Below are positions 14,232 to 21,277 of a stretch of 23,028 nucleotides of DNA, piece after piece. Location: positions 1 to 23,028 of the forward strand of contig CAYUKK010000136.1 in NCBI GenBank assembly GCA_964445305.1, given 5' to 3'. Position 1 is the first letter of the stretch, and each line of letters opens with the position of its first letter. The notes beneath the pieces were generated by a model that saw nothing but the letters and a program-made list of their open reading frames with translations, did not search any database and was not told the origin of the DNA. The position numbers were made by a program, and so were the translations under genes. Source of the DNA: CAYUKK01 sp964445305 (GTDB lineage: Bacteria; Acidobacteriota; Aminicenantia; Aminicenantales; UBA8522).

Positions 14232-15022
14232 GCTCTTTTCAACGTATCGCCGCGCAGCCCCTGACGGAGGGCTTCGAGGGCCAGCACTTCCTCGGGTGGG
14301 ATATTTCCCAGGTTGACGTTGGGGCCAAAGCGGAGAATGAGGTCTTGTTGCTGATTCTTTAGCGGCGCCTCCCAGATCAGAGCGTCCGGAGATGCTCCGC
14401 CGGCTAAGATGCGGTCGATTTCATCTCCTCTCGTCTTGCCCTCCCCGTCAAAAATGCCGACTCCCTTGCCCGCCTCCCGTGCTTCGATGATAACCTTGGA
14501 GGCGCCACAAGCCAAATCCTCCTCGATGAGCTTGTGGATGAGCTCGAGCGGCAGCGCTTCGGACGGGTCTTTTTTCCCCACCTCCGTGATAACCTTGAAG
14601 CCCTCATCCAGAGCCCGGCGGATTGCATTTTTCCGAGTTTCGCGGCTCATGGCGATTGTCCCGTCCGATACTTCGATGGCGCTGAAACCGAGCTCTCTGG
14701 CCCTTTTTAGATAAGCATTGAAACGGTTCTGCCAGATAGCCACTTCGAGGAATGTTCCGCCAGGCATGACTTCGATACCCGAAGAGACGATGAGCTTATT
14801 TTTCTGGATGAGCACATCCCGGTCATAGAAGGCAGAAGTGCCGAAGGTCAACTTGATGATATCGATGTAATCAGCAGCAATCCGGAGGAGGTCCTGAAGA
14901 AAATTCTCTCCCAGGCCTTTATCCAGAACCATGGTCAGTCCAGCCTGTCGGGGCTTTCGGCTTCTCCCCGGACAGGGAATCTGGAAAGCTCCTTCCCAGG
15001 CTTTTTCGGTCTTGGTCGTCAT
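14207..15022 (-). CDS. comA: phosphosulfolactate synthase
   Basis: 271 residues, usual size for the family. It adds sulfite to phosphoenolpyruvate to give (R)-phosphosulfolactate, the first step of coenzyme M synthesis in methanogens and of sulfolactate formation in some bacteria. Family segments seen: KPRQAGLTMVLDKGLG, DYIDIIKLTFGTSAFY, PGGTFLEVAIWQNRF, ELGFSAIEVSDGTIAMS, ITEVGKKDP, VIIEAREAGKGVGIFDGEG, LIWEAPLKNQQQDLI, and FGPNVNLGNIPPEEVLALEALRQGLRGDTL. Start chosen by AGGAGGGG five bases before the ATG; this ATG overlaps the P-loop protein's stop (ATGA). No comB, comC or sulfolactate dehydrogenase is seen in the window, so the product's fate is unknown. The 3' end overlaps the convergent glycosidase gene by 25 bases. 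Confidence 0.92.
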   Translation of the reverse strand: MTTKTEKAWEGAFQIPCPGRSRKPRQAGLTMVLDKGLGENFLQDLLRIAADYIDIIKLTFGTSAFYDRDVLIQKNKLIVSSGIEVMPGGTFLEVAIWQNRFNAYLKRARELGFSAIEVSDGTIAMSRETRKNAIRRALDEGFKVITEVGKKDPSEALPLELIHKLIEEDLACGASKVIIEAREAGKGVGIFDGEGKTRGDEIDRILAGGASPDALIWEAPLKNQQQDLILRFGPNVNLGNIPPEEVLALEALRQGLRGDTLKRAYSLSSSI

Positions 15023-16032
15023 TTTCCCCTCCTTGGCAAGGGTCGATAAGAGAGCAAATTGCCCCAGCAATGACGCGGGGAGGAAAGGACAGAAGCAACG
15101 AGGCGAGTCTTCTCGCTCCCGACAAGTTTTTCGACGGCCTGCCAGCGCGCTCTGGCCAGGCCGATGCTATCAATGCCGGTCACCGGAAGAACATCATAGA
15201 GCAACACCGTCTCGGCCAGTTTTTGGCTGATATTATCGAACACCGCTCGAGCGGCCCGGCAGGGGTTGGTAAGGGGAGTGAGCTCCCATGACCTTCTTCC
15301 CGCTTCGACGCGGGGCAACAAGATGACCACCTCAGGGTCAATCAGTGTCTTTCTTGGACATTGGTAAGGGGAAAGGTCGATAGCGATTTTCCCTATCCAG
15401 GAGGCGAGTTCATCCCTTCCCGAGCGCGGCGGCCAAAAGCGAGGAAAATAGCGCCGGAGAGTTTCCGTTCTGACATTGTCAATGAGCGACCCCATAAACC
15501 ACCGAAAACGGCCGCCGTTAAATGTAAAATGCACTGTTTCCGTGGAGAAGAGCTCCAGCCCCCTTTCCAAGCCGCTCAAAAGGAAAATTGTCTTGCCGCT
15601 TCCCGCGCCCCCAGCGACGACATAAAGCCTGTCCTTTGGCCTGTCAAAGAGGGCACAAGCGTGAAGATTCCAGATGCGGTGCTTTTTCTCGAGAAGGTAG
15701 AGGGCGAAGCGGTAGAGGAATCCGAGGTTTCCCCAGAGGCTGAAGCGGGGGTCGGAAGAGCGATGGGTCAAGTTAACAAAGGGTCCACGGAAAAGCGCTC
15801 GGGACCCGACCAAGCGGTAGAGCGGTCGCGAAGTGGGAGCCTCCCAGACATGGATGGAGCCATCAGGATGGGCGGGAGTGGGAATCCTGACAACTTCTCT
15901 AAAATCGGTGAGGAGCGATGGAACCTCGACCCGTAGGGGAAAGGCCAAGAGGAGCGAGGGCTCATTGGAAAAGACAGCTACCTTTGCCTTCAGGATTTTT
16001 AGCCCCTGAGAGTAGTTTTCTTTCTCTGGCAT
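15019..16032 (-). CDS. P-loop protein resembling HPr kinase/phosphorylase-like kinases
   Basis: 337 residues, no signal peptide or membrane span. A Walker A motif, GGAGSGKT, with Lys147 lies after VVA and is the core of the call. The region before it reads LYLLEKKHRIWNLHACALFD, the typical hydrophobic/His-Ala block that precedes the P-loop in HprK-related kinases (family form 'LHAS-(x)n-GPSGAGKST'). Downstream are the ETVHFTF and RKTLIDPEVVILLPR segments, where these kinases have DDxxxL and Gly-rich motifs that I cannot match confidently. It is therefore either a divergent small-molecule or protein kinase or another P-loop ATPase. The stop codon overlaps the comA ATG by four bases, so expression is coupled. 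An in-frame TGA just upstream fixes the start at 16032. Confidence 0.6.
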   Translation of the reverse strand: MPEKENYSQGLKILKAKVAVFSNEPSLLLAFPLRVEVPSLLTDFREVVRIPTPAHPDGSIHVWEAPTSRPLYRLVGSRALFRGPFVNLTHRSSDPRFSLWGNLGFLYRFALYLLEKKHRIWNLHACALFDRPKDRLYVVAGGAGSGKTIFLLSGLERGLELFSTETVHFTFNGGRFRWFMGSLIDNVRTETLRRYFPRFWPPRSGRDELASWIGKIAIDLSPYQCPRKTLIDPEVVILLPRVEAGRRSWELTPLTNPCRAARAVFDNISQKLAETVLLYDVLPVTGIDSIGLARARWQAVEKLVGSEKTRLVASVLSSPRHCWGNLLSYRPLPRRGK

Positions 16033-16211
16033 CGAGGCTCACTCTTTTTCCCCATCTTACCTCAATAGCTGTCGCTCAACAACTGAAGCTTCTCCTTGGC
16101 GACCGTCATCAAAAAATGACCTGGTCCTTCCTGGACCCTTAGCCCTCACTTTGGCTACGGACAACCTCGCGCACTATTTCCTTCGACCTAAGGATGCGAG
16201 GCGGAGCGGAA

Positions 16212-16883
16212 TCAGAACATCAAACCAAACATCAAGTAATGGCCATAGTTGCGCAACTTGATTTCAGGAAAACCTGGTCCGGTGGGCAGGGTCAAATCGA
16301 CAAAGCCCATGGAATAGCGGTAGTCGATCCTCAGTGTAACGATATTGGCTGGTATGTTGAGGGTGGAGCCAAAAACGATTCCAAAGTCAGTCGAGGGAAG
16401 ACCCTGTATCTCTTTCTCTTCTGTCCCCAGAACCGAAATACGGTAGCTATATCTCTTACTGGTCAGGAAAGAAATGGAGGGACCGATAGCCGTGCTGAAC
16501 TGGACCTTGGCAGCGGGGAAGGGGTGCGTTCGGAGAAGGACCGGAATTTCCGCGTAGTTGAGCTTATAAGTCACCTTGATATTGCCATAAGGAAAGCCAG
16601 GGATAGTGATGGTCTGGTTTGACCCCTTCTCGACAAAAAGAAAATCGGCCTCCAAGGAGAAGATGCGGCTGAGCTGGAGGATACTGACGAGACCGCCCGC
16701 AAACCCGTTCTTGACACTTGAAACGACGGCATAATTGCCGCTCTTTTCCTGAGTGCTCCAATGATTCGTCAAAGTAAAACTTCCCTGGATCCCAAAAGCT
16801 AGCTTGGGCGCTGCTTCAATGGCCGGCGTTAATCCTATCATCGTCGCCACAACCCAGGTCCAAGTCCTCCCCAACTTTTTCAT
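16212..16883 (-). CDS. outer-membrane beta-barrel protein, porin-like
   Basis: 223 residues. Signal peptide: KKLGRTWTWVVATMIGLTPAIEAAP, cut after the Ala-X-Ala-like EAA. The rest is alternating beta-strand sequence: KLAFGIQGSFTL, FAGGLVSILQLS, FSLEADFLFVEKGS, KLNYAEIPVLLRT, KVQFSTAIGPSISFLTS, TDFGIVFGSTLN and VTLRIDYRYSMGFVDL. It ends in FGLMF, the C-terminal Phe used for outer-membrane assembly. The size and the LEIPVLLK-type strand match the small barrel family of Bacteroidetes/Acidobacteria-type genomes ('outer membrane beta-barrel domain 2'). Start at 16883 by AAAGGAGG four bases upstream; a longer reading adds five residues. It is transcribed in the same direction as htrA, 120 bases away. 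Confidence 0.85.
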   Translation of the reverse strand: MKKLGRTWTWVVATMIGLTPAIEAAPKLAFGIQGSFTLTNHWSTQEKSGNYAVVSSVKNGFAGGLVSILQLSRIFSLEADFLFVEKGSNQTITIPGFPYGNIKVTYKLNYAEIPVLLRTHPFPAAKVQFSTAIGPSISFLTSKRYSYRISVLGTEEKEIQGLPSTDFGIVFGSTLNIPANIVTLRIDYRYSMGFVDLTLPTGPGFPEIKLRNYGHYLMFGLMF

Positions 16884-16901
16884 CAAACCTCCTTTCATTT
16901 T

Positions 16902-16914
16902 CCAGACTGTCTGG
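16902..16914. promoter_or_regulatory. operator-like palindrome CCAGA-N3-TCTGG, proximal copy
   Basis: CCAGA-CTG-TCTGG, a perfect 5-bp-arm palindrome 19-31 bases before the barrel gene's ATG, just before the Shine-Dalgarno site. It shares its arms with 16970-16982. Two overlapping candidate -35 elements (TTGACG, TTGAGA on the minus strand) lie between the two sites, but I found no good -10. Confidence 0.45.
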
Positions 16915-16969
16915 CGATATCCATTGCCTATCAGGCTCTCAATCAGCCGTCAAGTCAGGATACAGGATT

Positions 16970-16982
16970 CCAGAATTTCTGG
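16970..16982. promoter_or_regulatory. operator-like palindrome CCAGA-N3-TCTGG, distal copy
   Basis: CCAGAA-T-TTCTGG, a perfect 6-bp-arm palindrome in the same htrA-to-barrel intergenic gap, centred 68 bases from the proximal copy. Paired sites of equal arm and spacer are more like a repressor or activator binding pair than chance, though this rests on only two copies. Confidence 0.45.
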
Positions 16983-17003
16983 CAAACCAAAAGGGGCAAG
17001 AGT

Positions 17004-18056
17004 TCAATCGATTTCAACCAGGGTAATCCTCACCCGGCGGGACTTGCCGTCCCTTTCGACGGTCAAAGTGACGGTGTCGCCGACCTCGTAATTATCGAGG
17101 GCGTTGTAGAGGTCATCGTAGGACTTGATCTTGGTCGAATCAATACCGGTGATAACGTCCCGGATATAAAGGCGCCCCAGGCTATCGCGGCCAAGCCCCC
17201 GCAGGCCGAGCTCGTGGGCCCTTGAGTCCCGTGGGACATCGAGGATCACCGCGCCCTCGACGCCGGCTCGACGGGCGTACTCATCGCGCAGGAAAGAAAT
17301 GCCGATGCCGGGTCTTGTAACTTTGCCGAAAGAGATGATCTGGGGAACGATCTTCCGGATGATATCAACAGGGACAGCAAAGCCGAGCCCGCTCGAGGCG
17401 CCGGAGGGACTGACGATCATGGTGTTCATGCCGATGAGCTGGCCGTCAGAGTTGAGCAGTGGCCCCCCCGAATTGCCCGGGTTGATGGACGCATCCGTCT
17501 GGATCATGTCCCTGATCGTCACTCCGCCTGCTCCCGGCATCGTCCTGCCCAGGGCGCTCACGATTCCGGTCGTGACGGTGTGGTCAAAGCCGAAGGGGTT
17601 GCCGATGGCGATGACTTTCTGGCCCACTTCCAAGTTTTTCGATGTCCCGACGACGACCGGTGTCAGGTCGGGAACGCGCTCCACAAGCTTGAGCACAGCG
17701 ATGTCCTTGGCTGGCTCGCGGCCGACGAGCCTGGCTTCGACCTGGCGCTGGTTGGGCAGGCTGACCATGAATTTGTCTCCTTCCTCGATGACGTGGAAGT
17801 TGGTAACGATATGCCCCTTATCGTCCCAGACAAAACCAGACCCCGTGCCGCGGGCCACCGGCTGGTCGGAGACAAAAAAGAAATCGCGGACGTACTGGAG
17901 GTTGGTGATGAAAACGACAGAGTTCTTGGCTTTCTTGACGACTTCGATCGTGTTCTTCTCGTCCGCGGTAAGGTCACCCGGCTGGCCGGAGGAGGCAAAA
18001 ACCGGCAGAATGAGCAGGCCGATAAGAAGAACAAGAAGGAATTCCTGTCTCGACAT
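17004..18056 (-). CDS. HtrA/DegQ-type serine protease with one PDZ domain
   Basis: 350 residues. Signal peptide: QEFLLVLLIGLLILPVFA, so periplasmic or membrane-anchored. Trypsin-like domain (about 40-245) with the complete triad His88 (TNFHVI), Asp118 (AKDIAVL) and Ser196 (NPGNSGGP), plus the GTGSGFVWD oxyanion-region motif and the AIGNPFGFDHTVTTGIVSA loop. A single PDZ domain follows (about 255-345) with GLGRDSLGRLYIRDVI and VTLTVERDGKSRRVRI, so it is the one-PDZ DegS/HhoB-like layout. AAGGAG lies seven bases before the ATG. The barrel gene follows downstream in the same direction, fitting envelope quality control. Confidence 0.95.
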   Translation of the reverse strand: MSRQEFLLVLLIGLLILPVFASSGQPGDLTADEKNTIEVVKKAKNSVVFITNLQYVRDFFFVSDQPVARGTGSGFVWDDKGHIVTNFHVIEEGDKFMVSLPNQRQVEARLVGREPAKDIAVLKLVERVPDLTPVVVGTSKNLEVGQKVIAIGNPFGFDHTVTTGIVSALGRTMPGAGGVTIRDMIQTDASINPGNSGGPLLNSDGQLIGMNTMIVSPSGASSGLGFAVPVDIIRKIVPQIISFGKVTRPGIGISFLRDEYARRAGVEGAVILDVPRDSRAHELGLRGLGRDSLGRLYIRDVITGIDSTKIKSYDDLYNALDNYEVGDTVTLTVERDGKSRRVRITLVEID

Positions 18057-18101
18057 GGCTTCGCTCCTTAAGGAGATTGAGTGGCGACAGCTCTATTCCA
18101 T

Positions 18102-18130
18102 ATTCTATGCCTTTCTGAAAATTTTTTTAA
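18102..18130 (-). promoter_or_regulatory. putative promoter of the HtrA gene
   Basis: On the minus strand TTAAAA (18125-18130) and TAGAAT (18102-18107) are 17 bases apart; the -10 is five of six to consensus and the -35 is weak. The leader would be about 40 bases and includes AAGGAG. Confidence 0.4.
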
Positions 18131-18134
18131 CCCT

Positions 18135-18155
18135 AAAAAACCCGAATCCCGGGTT
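18135..18155 (-). terminator. possible minus-strand intrinsic terminator upstream of HtrA
   Basis: AACCCG-AATCC-CGGGTT (18139-18155) is a perfect 6-bp stem with a 5-base loop. Read on the minus strand it is followed by a run of six T (18140-18135). It lies just upstream of the HtrA promoter and would stop read-through from the convergent side. The stem is short. Confidence 0.35.
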
Positions 18156-18245
18156 GAGCTCTGAATTTGCAGGCCGAGCATTCTTTTTGTTAAATTCTTT
18201 CTTCGGGAAATCTCAGAAAATTTGTCCCAAAAAGGAGGTATCGCC

Positions 18246-18722
18246 TTGGCCAAAGCTTTAGTATGCTATTATTCCAAAACGGGGAACACAAAGAAGATGG
18301 CGAGCAAGATTGCGGACGTTCTTGGACGGGAGGGTCTCTTTGTTGATTTGAAGAAGGTCGAGGAGACGGCAGCTGAGAATCTCTTGAGCTACGATTGCCT
18401 CGTCTTTGGCTCGCCGACCTATTATGGTTCTCTCGCCTGGCCCATGAAGAAGCTTCTCGATGAAAGCGTCAAATTCCACGGCCAGCTGCGCGGCCGAGTC
18501 GGCGGCGCCTTTTCCAGTTCAGCCAACGTCGGCGGCGGCAACGAGACGACGGTGCTGAGCATCCTTGAAGCCTGGCTCATCCATGGTATGGTCGTGTGTG
18601 GTGATCCCCGCGGCGACCACTATGGCCCGGTCTCGATAGGGAAGCCGGACGAACGGGCCTTGCGCTGCTGCGAGAGCTATGCCAAGAGCCTCGCCAGCGT
18701 GGCCAAGAAACTCTTCCCTTAA
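18246..18722 (+). CDS. flavodoxin family protein
   Basis: 158 residues. The FMN phosphate loop is seen at the N-terminus: LVCYYSKTGNTKKMA, the T/S-x-T-G-x-T motif of flavodoxins. A second FMN-contact segment reads VFGSPTYYGSLAWPMKKLLDE, and the ring-binding loop GAFSSSANVGGGNETT follows; it ends in GMVVCGDPRGDHYGPVSIGKPDERALRCCESYAKSLAS. The last pattern recalls WrbA/NAD(P)H:quinone oxidoreductases, which share SPTRFG and GDDHYG-like motifs; it may be a long-chain flavodoxin or a quinone reductase. Start: a TTG at 18246 with a perfect AAGGAGG seven bases upstream, and it gives the usual MxKALVxYYS beginning. A TTG eight codons earlier lacks a ribosome site. Confidence 0.9.
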   Translation: MAKALVCYYSKTGNTKKMASKIADVLGREGLFVDLKKVEETAAENLLSYDCLVFGSPTYYGSLAWPMKKLLDESVKFHGQLRGRVGGAFSSSANVGGGNETTVLSILEAWLIHGMVVCGDPRGDHYGPVSIGKPDERALRCCESYAKSLASVAKKLFP

Positions 18723-18723
18723 C

Positions 18724-18751
18724 GCCTTTCCCATCTAAACGCTGGAAAGGC
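18724..18751. terminator. possible shared terminator hairpin between convergent genes
   Basis: GCCTTTCC (18724-18731) and GGAAAGGC (18744-18751) form a perfect 8-bp stem with a 12-base loop. It sits in the 39-base gap between the ends of the flavodoxin and UbiE-like genes. No T run follows on either strand, so termination is assumed from position only. Confidence 0.4.
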
Positions 18752-18761
18752 TCAGGCGGCT

Positions 18762-19466
18762 TCACTTCTTGAAGGCAAGGTGAATGGCCGCGGCGCCCCA
18801 AAAAAGAGGCCTTTCCTCAACCCGAGAGAATCCCGCGGCCTCGAGAAGCCGGCCGAACTCTGAGGAGCTATAAAACCGGCGGATACTCTCGGCCAGGTAG
18901 GCAAAAGCCGGTCTCGAACCCGATAGCAAATGTCCGATCGGTTTGACCGTTACTCTAAGGTAAGCATGGAAAACTTTTTGGAGGAGATGAGAGCGGGGCT
19001 GGCTCGTCTCCAGGTTGATGAAGCGGCCGCCCGGACGGAGGACGCGGTGGAATTCCTTAAGGCAATGGACGAGTGCTTCCCGCATCGTGTGGATGTTGCG
19101 GGTGGCGAAGGCGATCATGACAGCGTCAAAAACCCCATCCGGAAAGGGAAGCATCCCCGCCTCGGCCAAAACAAGGAGGAAAGAAGATGTCTGCCCTATC
19201 CTTCTAAACTCGTCGAACATCGCAGGACAGAAATCGAGGCAGACGATTTTTACCGGGTGTGAAGAGCGACGCGACTCACGATAAAGACTCCGGGCCATTT
19301 CACCCGTACCACTGCAGACATCGAGCCAGAGCGAACCGCCGCCCTTCGTCGCCAGACGAGCTGCCTTCCGCCTCCAAGCAATGTCCAGGCCAAAGGTCAG
19401 GACATGATTGATGAGCTCATAGCGCCAGGCCACTTGGCCAAAGAGCTCTTCTAAGCCTCTCTTCAT
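18762..19466 (-). CDS. ubiE: UbiE/MenG-type quinone C-methyltransferase
   Basis: 234 residues, normal for the family, class I SAM methyltransferase. Seen: the N-terminal FGQVAWRYELINHVLTFGLDIAWRRKA block (family form 'FdxiaxxYDxxNxxxSfGxdxxWRrxa'), motif I LWLDVCSGTGEMA, VCLDFCPAMFD, AEAGMLPFPDGVFDAVMIAFATRNI, FHRVLRPGGRFINLETSQP, and the C-terminal YLAESIRRF. It most likely methylates demethylmenaquinone in menaquinone synthesis, as other quinone genes are not near and ubiquinone is unlikely in an anaerobe. The usual FGLRN of this family reads FATRN here. An in-frame stop fixes the start at 19466; no strong ribosome site is visible. Confidence 0.9.
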   Translation of the reverse strand: MKRGLEELFGQVAWRYELINHVLTFGLDIAWRRKAARLATKGGGSLWLDVCSGTGEMARSLYRESRRSSHPVKIVCLDFCPAMFDEFRRIGQTSSFLLVLAEAGMLPFPDGVFDAVMIAFATRNIHTMREALVHCLKEFHRVLRPGGRFINLETSQPRSHLLQKVFHAYLRVTVKPIGHLLSGSRPAFAYLAESIRRFYSSSEFGRLLEAAGFSRVEERPLFWGAAAIHLAFKK

Positions 19467-19526
19467 CTTCTATAAACTAGACTCCTCCCCATTTACCTTA
19501 TTTTCGTCCAAAAGCCAAGTGCCCGG

Positions 19527-19547
19527 GTGAACATGTAGACAGTTCAC
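19527..19547. repeat. inverted repeat GTGAAC-N9-GTTCAC
   Basis: Perfect 6-bp arms separated by nine bases, in the 161-base gap between the divergent UbiE-like and first amidohydrolase genes. It lies just upstream of the putative promoter at 19557-19586, a fitting place for an operator. No second copy was seen. Confidence 0.35.
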
Positions 19548-19556
19548 TCATTTTGG

Positions 19557-19586
19557 TGGACGGGCTTTTTGTTTTTTTGCTAAAAT
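19557..19586 (+). promoter_or_regulatory. putative promoter of the amidohydrolase cluster
   Basis: TGGACG (19557-19562) and TAAAAT (19581-19586) with an 18-base spacer, four and five of six to consensus. The leader is about 35 bases and ends in AAGGAGG before the ATG at 19628. Confidence 0.4.
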
Positions 19587-19627
19587 CTTGTGCTCCAAGC
19601 TTGCTCGCCCAATGGGAAAGGAGGCCC

Positions 19628-21265
19628 ATGCGTAAAGAACTTCAGCCATGGTTAAGACTTTTTCTTTTTTCCCTTCTCACCCTCAGTTTGTCCTGGACAT
19701 CTGCTTTCCCGGGAGAGACTCTGCCCACCTATGCGCTCGTCAACTGCCGGATTGTCCCCGTCACCGGCCCACCCATCGAGAAAGGGGTGATTATCATCCG
19801 TGATGGTCTTATTGAATCTATAGGAAAGATAGGGATAGTAAAGATTCCTGAAGATGCCGACCTCATCGAGGCTGAGGGCCTAACTGCCTACCCGGGGCTC
19901 ATCCTCGCCCACACCACTATCTTCCTCGAAGCGCCGAGGGCCGAACGAGCCGGCGCTCAACCTGAAGCTGAAGAAAGTCAAGCAGCAGAAAAACCAGCCC
20001 TTGGCCCGGAGATTGAGGCCTTCAAGCTGCTCAAGCCGAAGAAGACGACGATCGACGCTTTTCATCGCTTAGGAGTGACGACGGTCGTCGTCGCCCCTGA
20101 GTCAGGAATTTTTGCCGGGCAGAGTGTGCTTCTCAACCTCAACGGCGACCAAGCTTCGACCATGGTCGTCAAGAACCCGGTCGCTCTCCACATCCATCTT
20201 GTCACCCAACGCGGCGCCTATCCTTCGAGCCTGATGGGCACGATGGCCTTCCTCCGCCAATCCTTTTTGGACGCTGCCCATTATGCCGCGCATCGCTCTC
20301 GTTTCAACAAGCTCCAGAAGGGGCTCAAGAGGCCGGCCTACGACCCTTTCCTTGAGGCCCTCATCCCCTATGTCGTCGACAAGAAACCGGTGGTCATTCA
20401 TTGCGCCAACCAGGAGGATATCAGGCGGGCCCTCCGTTTGCGGGAGGAGTTCAAGCTCAATGCCCTGCTGAGCGGCGCGACCGAAGCCTGGCGAGTCTCT
20501 GACGCCCTCAAGAAAGCCCGCGTGCCACTCCTCGTGTCGCTGCATTTTGAGCCTCCTCTTTCCAGCGAATACACGCAAAAAGGGGAGGAGGAAAAAAAGA
20601 AAGCAGAAAAGGAGATATACCCCGCCAACGCCAATCACCTTTACCAGGCCGGCATTCCCTTTGCGCTCACCTCTTTTGGCCTCACCGACACGAACGCCAT
20701 CCTGAAGAATGTCCGGGCTGCCATCCAGTCGGGATTGCCAGCCGAAGAGGCGCTCAGGGCTATGACCATCGTCCCGGCCCGGTTTCTGGGCATCGAACCC
20801 ATCCTCGGGAGCCTCGAGCCCGGCAAAGTAGCGAACGTCATCCTGACCAGGGGCGAAATCTTCGCCGAGAAAACCGAAACCGAGAAAGTCTTTATCGACG
20901 GCATCCTTTTCCCCATCGAGAAAAAAGCAGCTGCAGCCGCCGCCCCCGCTACTCTCAACCTGGCTGGAACCTGGAATGTCACCGTGCGGAGCGCCATGGG
21001 TGAAATGGCCGGGACCGTAGAGCTCGAGCAGGAGGGAAACGAAGTCCGAGGGTTCATGGCGAGTGAGATGGGCCGCTGGGAAATCGAGGCGGGATCCCTG
21101 AGCGGCAACGAGTTCACCTTCACCATTTCGGCCACGATAATGGGCCAGGCCATGGAGATGGCCTTCACCGGCCGAGCTGAAAAAGATTCCTTCCAGGGAA
21201 CCATCTCTACGCCGATGGGAAACGCCGAGCTCCGGGCCACTCGCATTCCTCGCCAGGGGAACTGA
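19628..21265 (+). CDS. exported amidohydrolase-fold protein with degenerate metal site and C-terminal beta domain
   Basis: 545 residues. Signal peptide in the first ~30 residues (WLRLFLFSLLTLSLSWTSAFP). Residues ~35-420 follow the imidazolonepropionase-like amidohydrolase fold: YALVNCRIVPVTGPPIEKGVIIIRDGLIESIG, AYPGLILAHTTIF, PVVIHCANQEDIRRALRL, FKLNALLSGATEAW, and LRAMTIVPARFLGIEPILGSLEPGKVANVILT. The metal-binding HxH (normally PGLIDAHTH) reads AHTT (His95, Thr97), and the late Asp (normally GSD/GTD) is in ALTSFGLTD, so the active site looks incomplete. Residues ~443-545 are an extra beta-rich domain (LAGTWNVTVRSAMGEMAGTVELEQEG) seen in several bacterial exported hydrolases. AAGGAGG precedes the ATG. 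It is 12 bases before the next gene. Confidence 0.85.
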   Translation: MRKELQPWLRLFLFSLLTLSLSWTSAFPGETLPTYALVNCRIVPVTGPPIEKGVIIIRDGLIESIGKIGIVKIPEDADLIEAEGLTAYPGLILAHTTIFLEAPRAERAGAQPEAEESQAAEKPALGPEIEAFKLLKPKKTTIDAFHRLGVTTVVVAPESGIFAGQSVLLNLNGDQASTMVVKNPVALHIHLVTQRGAYPSSLMGTMAFLRQSFLDAAHYAAHRSRFNKLQKGLKRPAYDPFLEALIPYVVDKKPVVIHCANQEDIRRALRLREEFKLNALLSGATEAWRVSDALKKARVPLLVSLHFEPPLSSEYTQKGEEEKKKAEKEIYPANANHLYQAGIPFALTSFGLTDTNAILKNVRAAIQSGLPAEEALRAMTIVPARFLGIEPILGSLEPGKVANVILTRGEIFAEKTETEKVFIDGILFPIEKKAAAAAAPATLNLAGTWNVTVRSAMGEMAGTVELEQEGNEVRGFMASEMGRWEIEAGSLSGNEFTFTISATIMGQAMEMAFTGRAEKDSFQGTISTPMGNAELRATRIPRQGN

Positions 21266-21277
21266 GGGAGGAAGAAA

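Noticed and set aside
16033..16211. Possible small gene between the P-loop protein and the barrel gene
   Set aside because: Only an 18-codon frame (MGKKSEPRCQ..) without known pattern; a GGTCC-TTCCT-GGACC hairpin near 16119 is short and lacks a T run.
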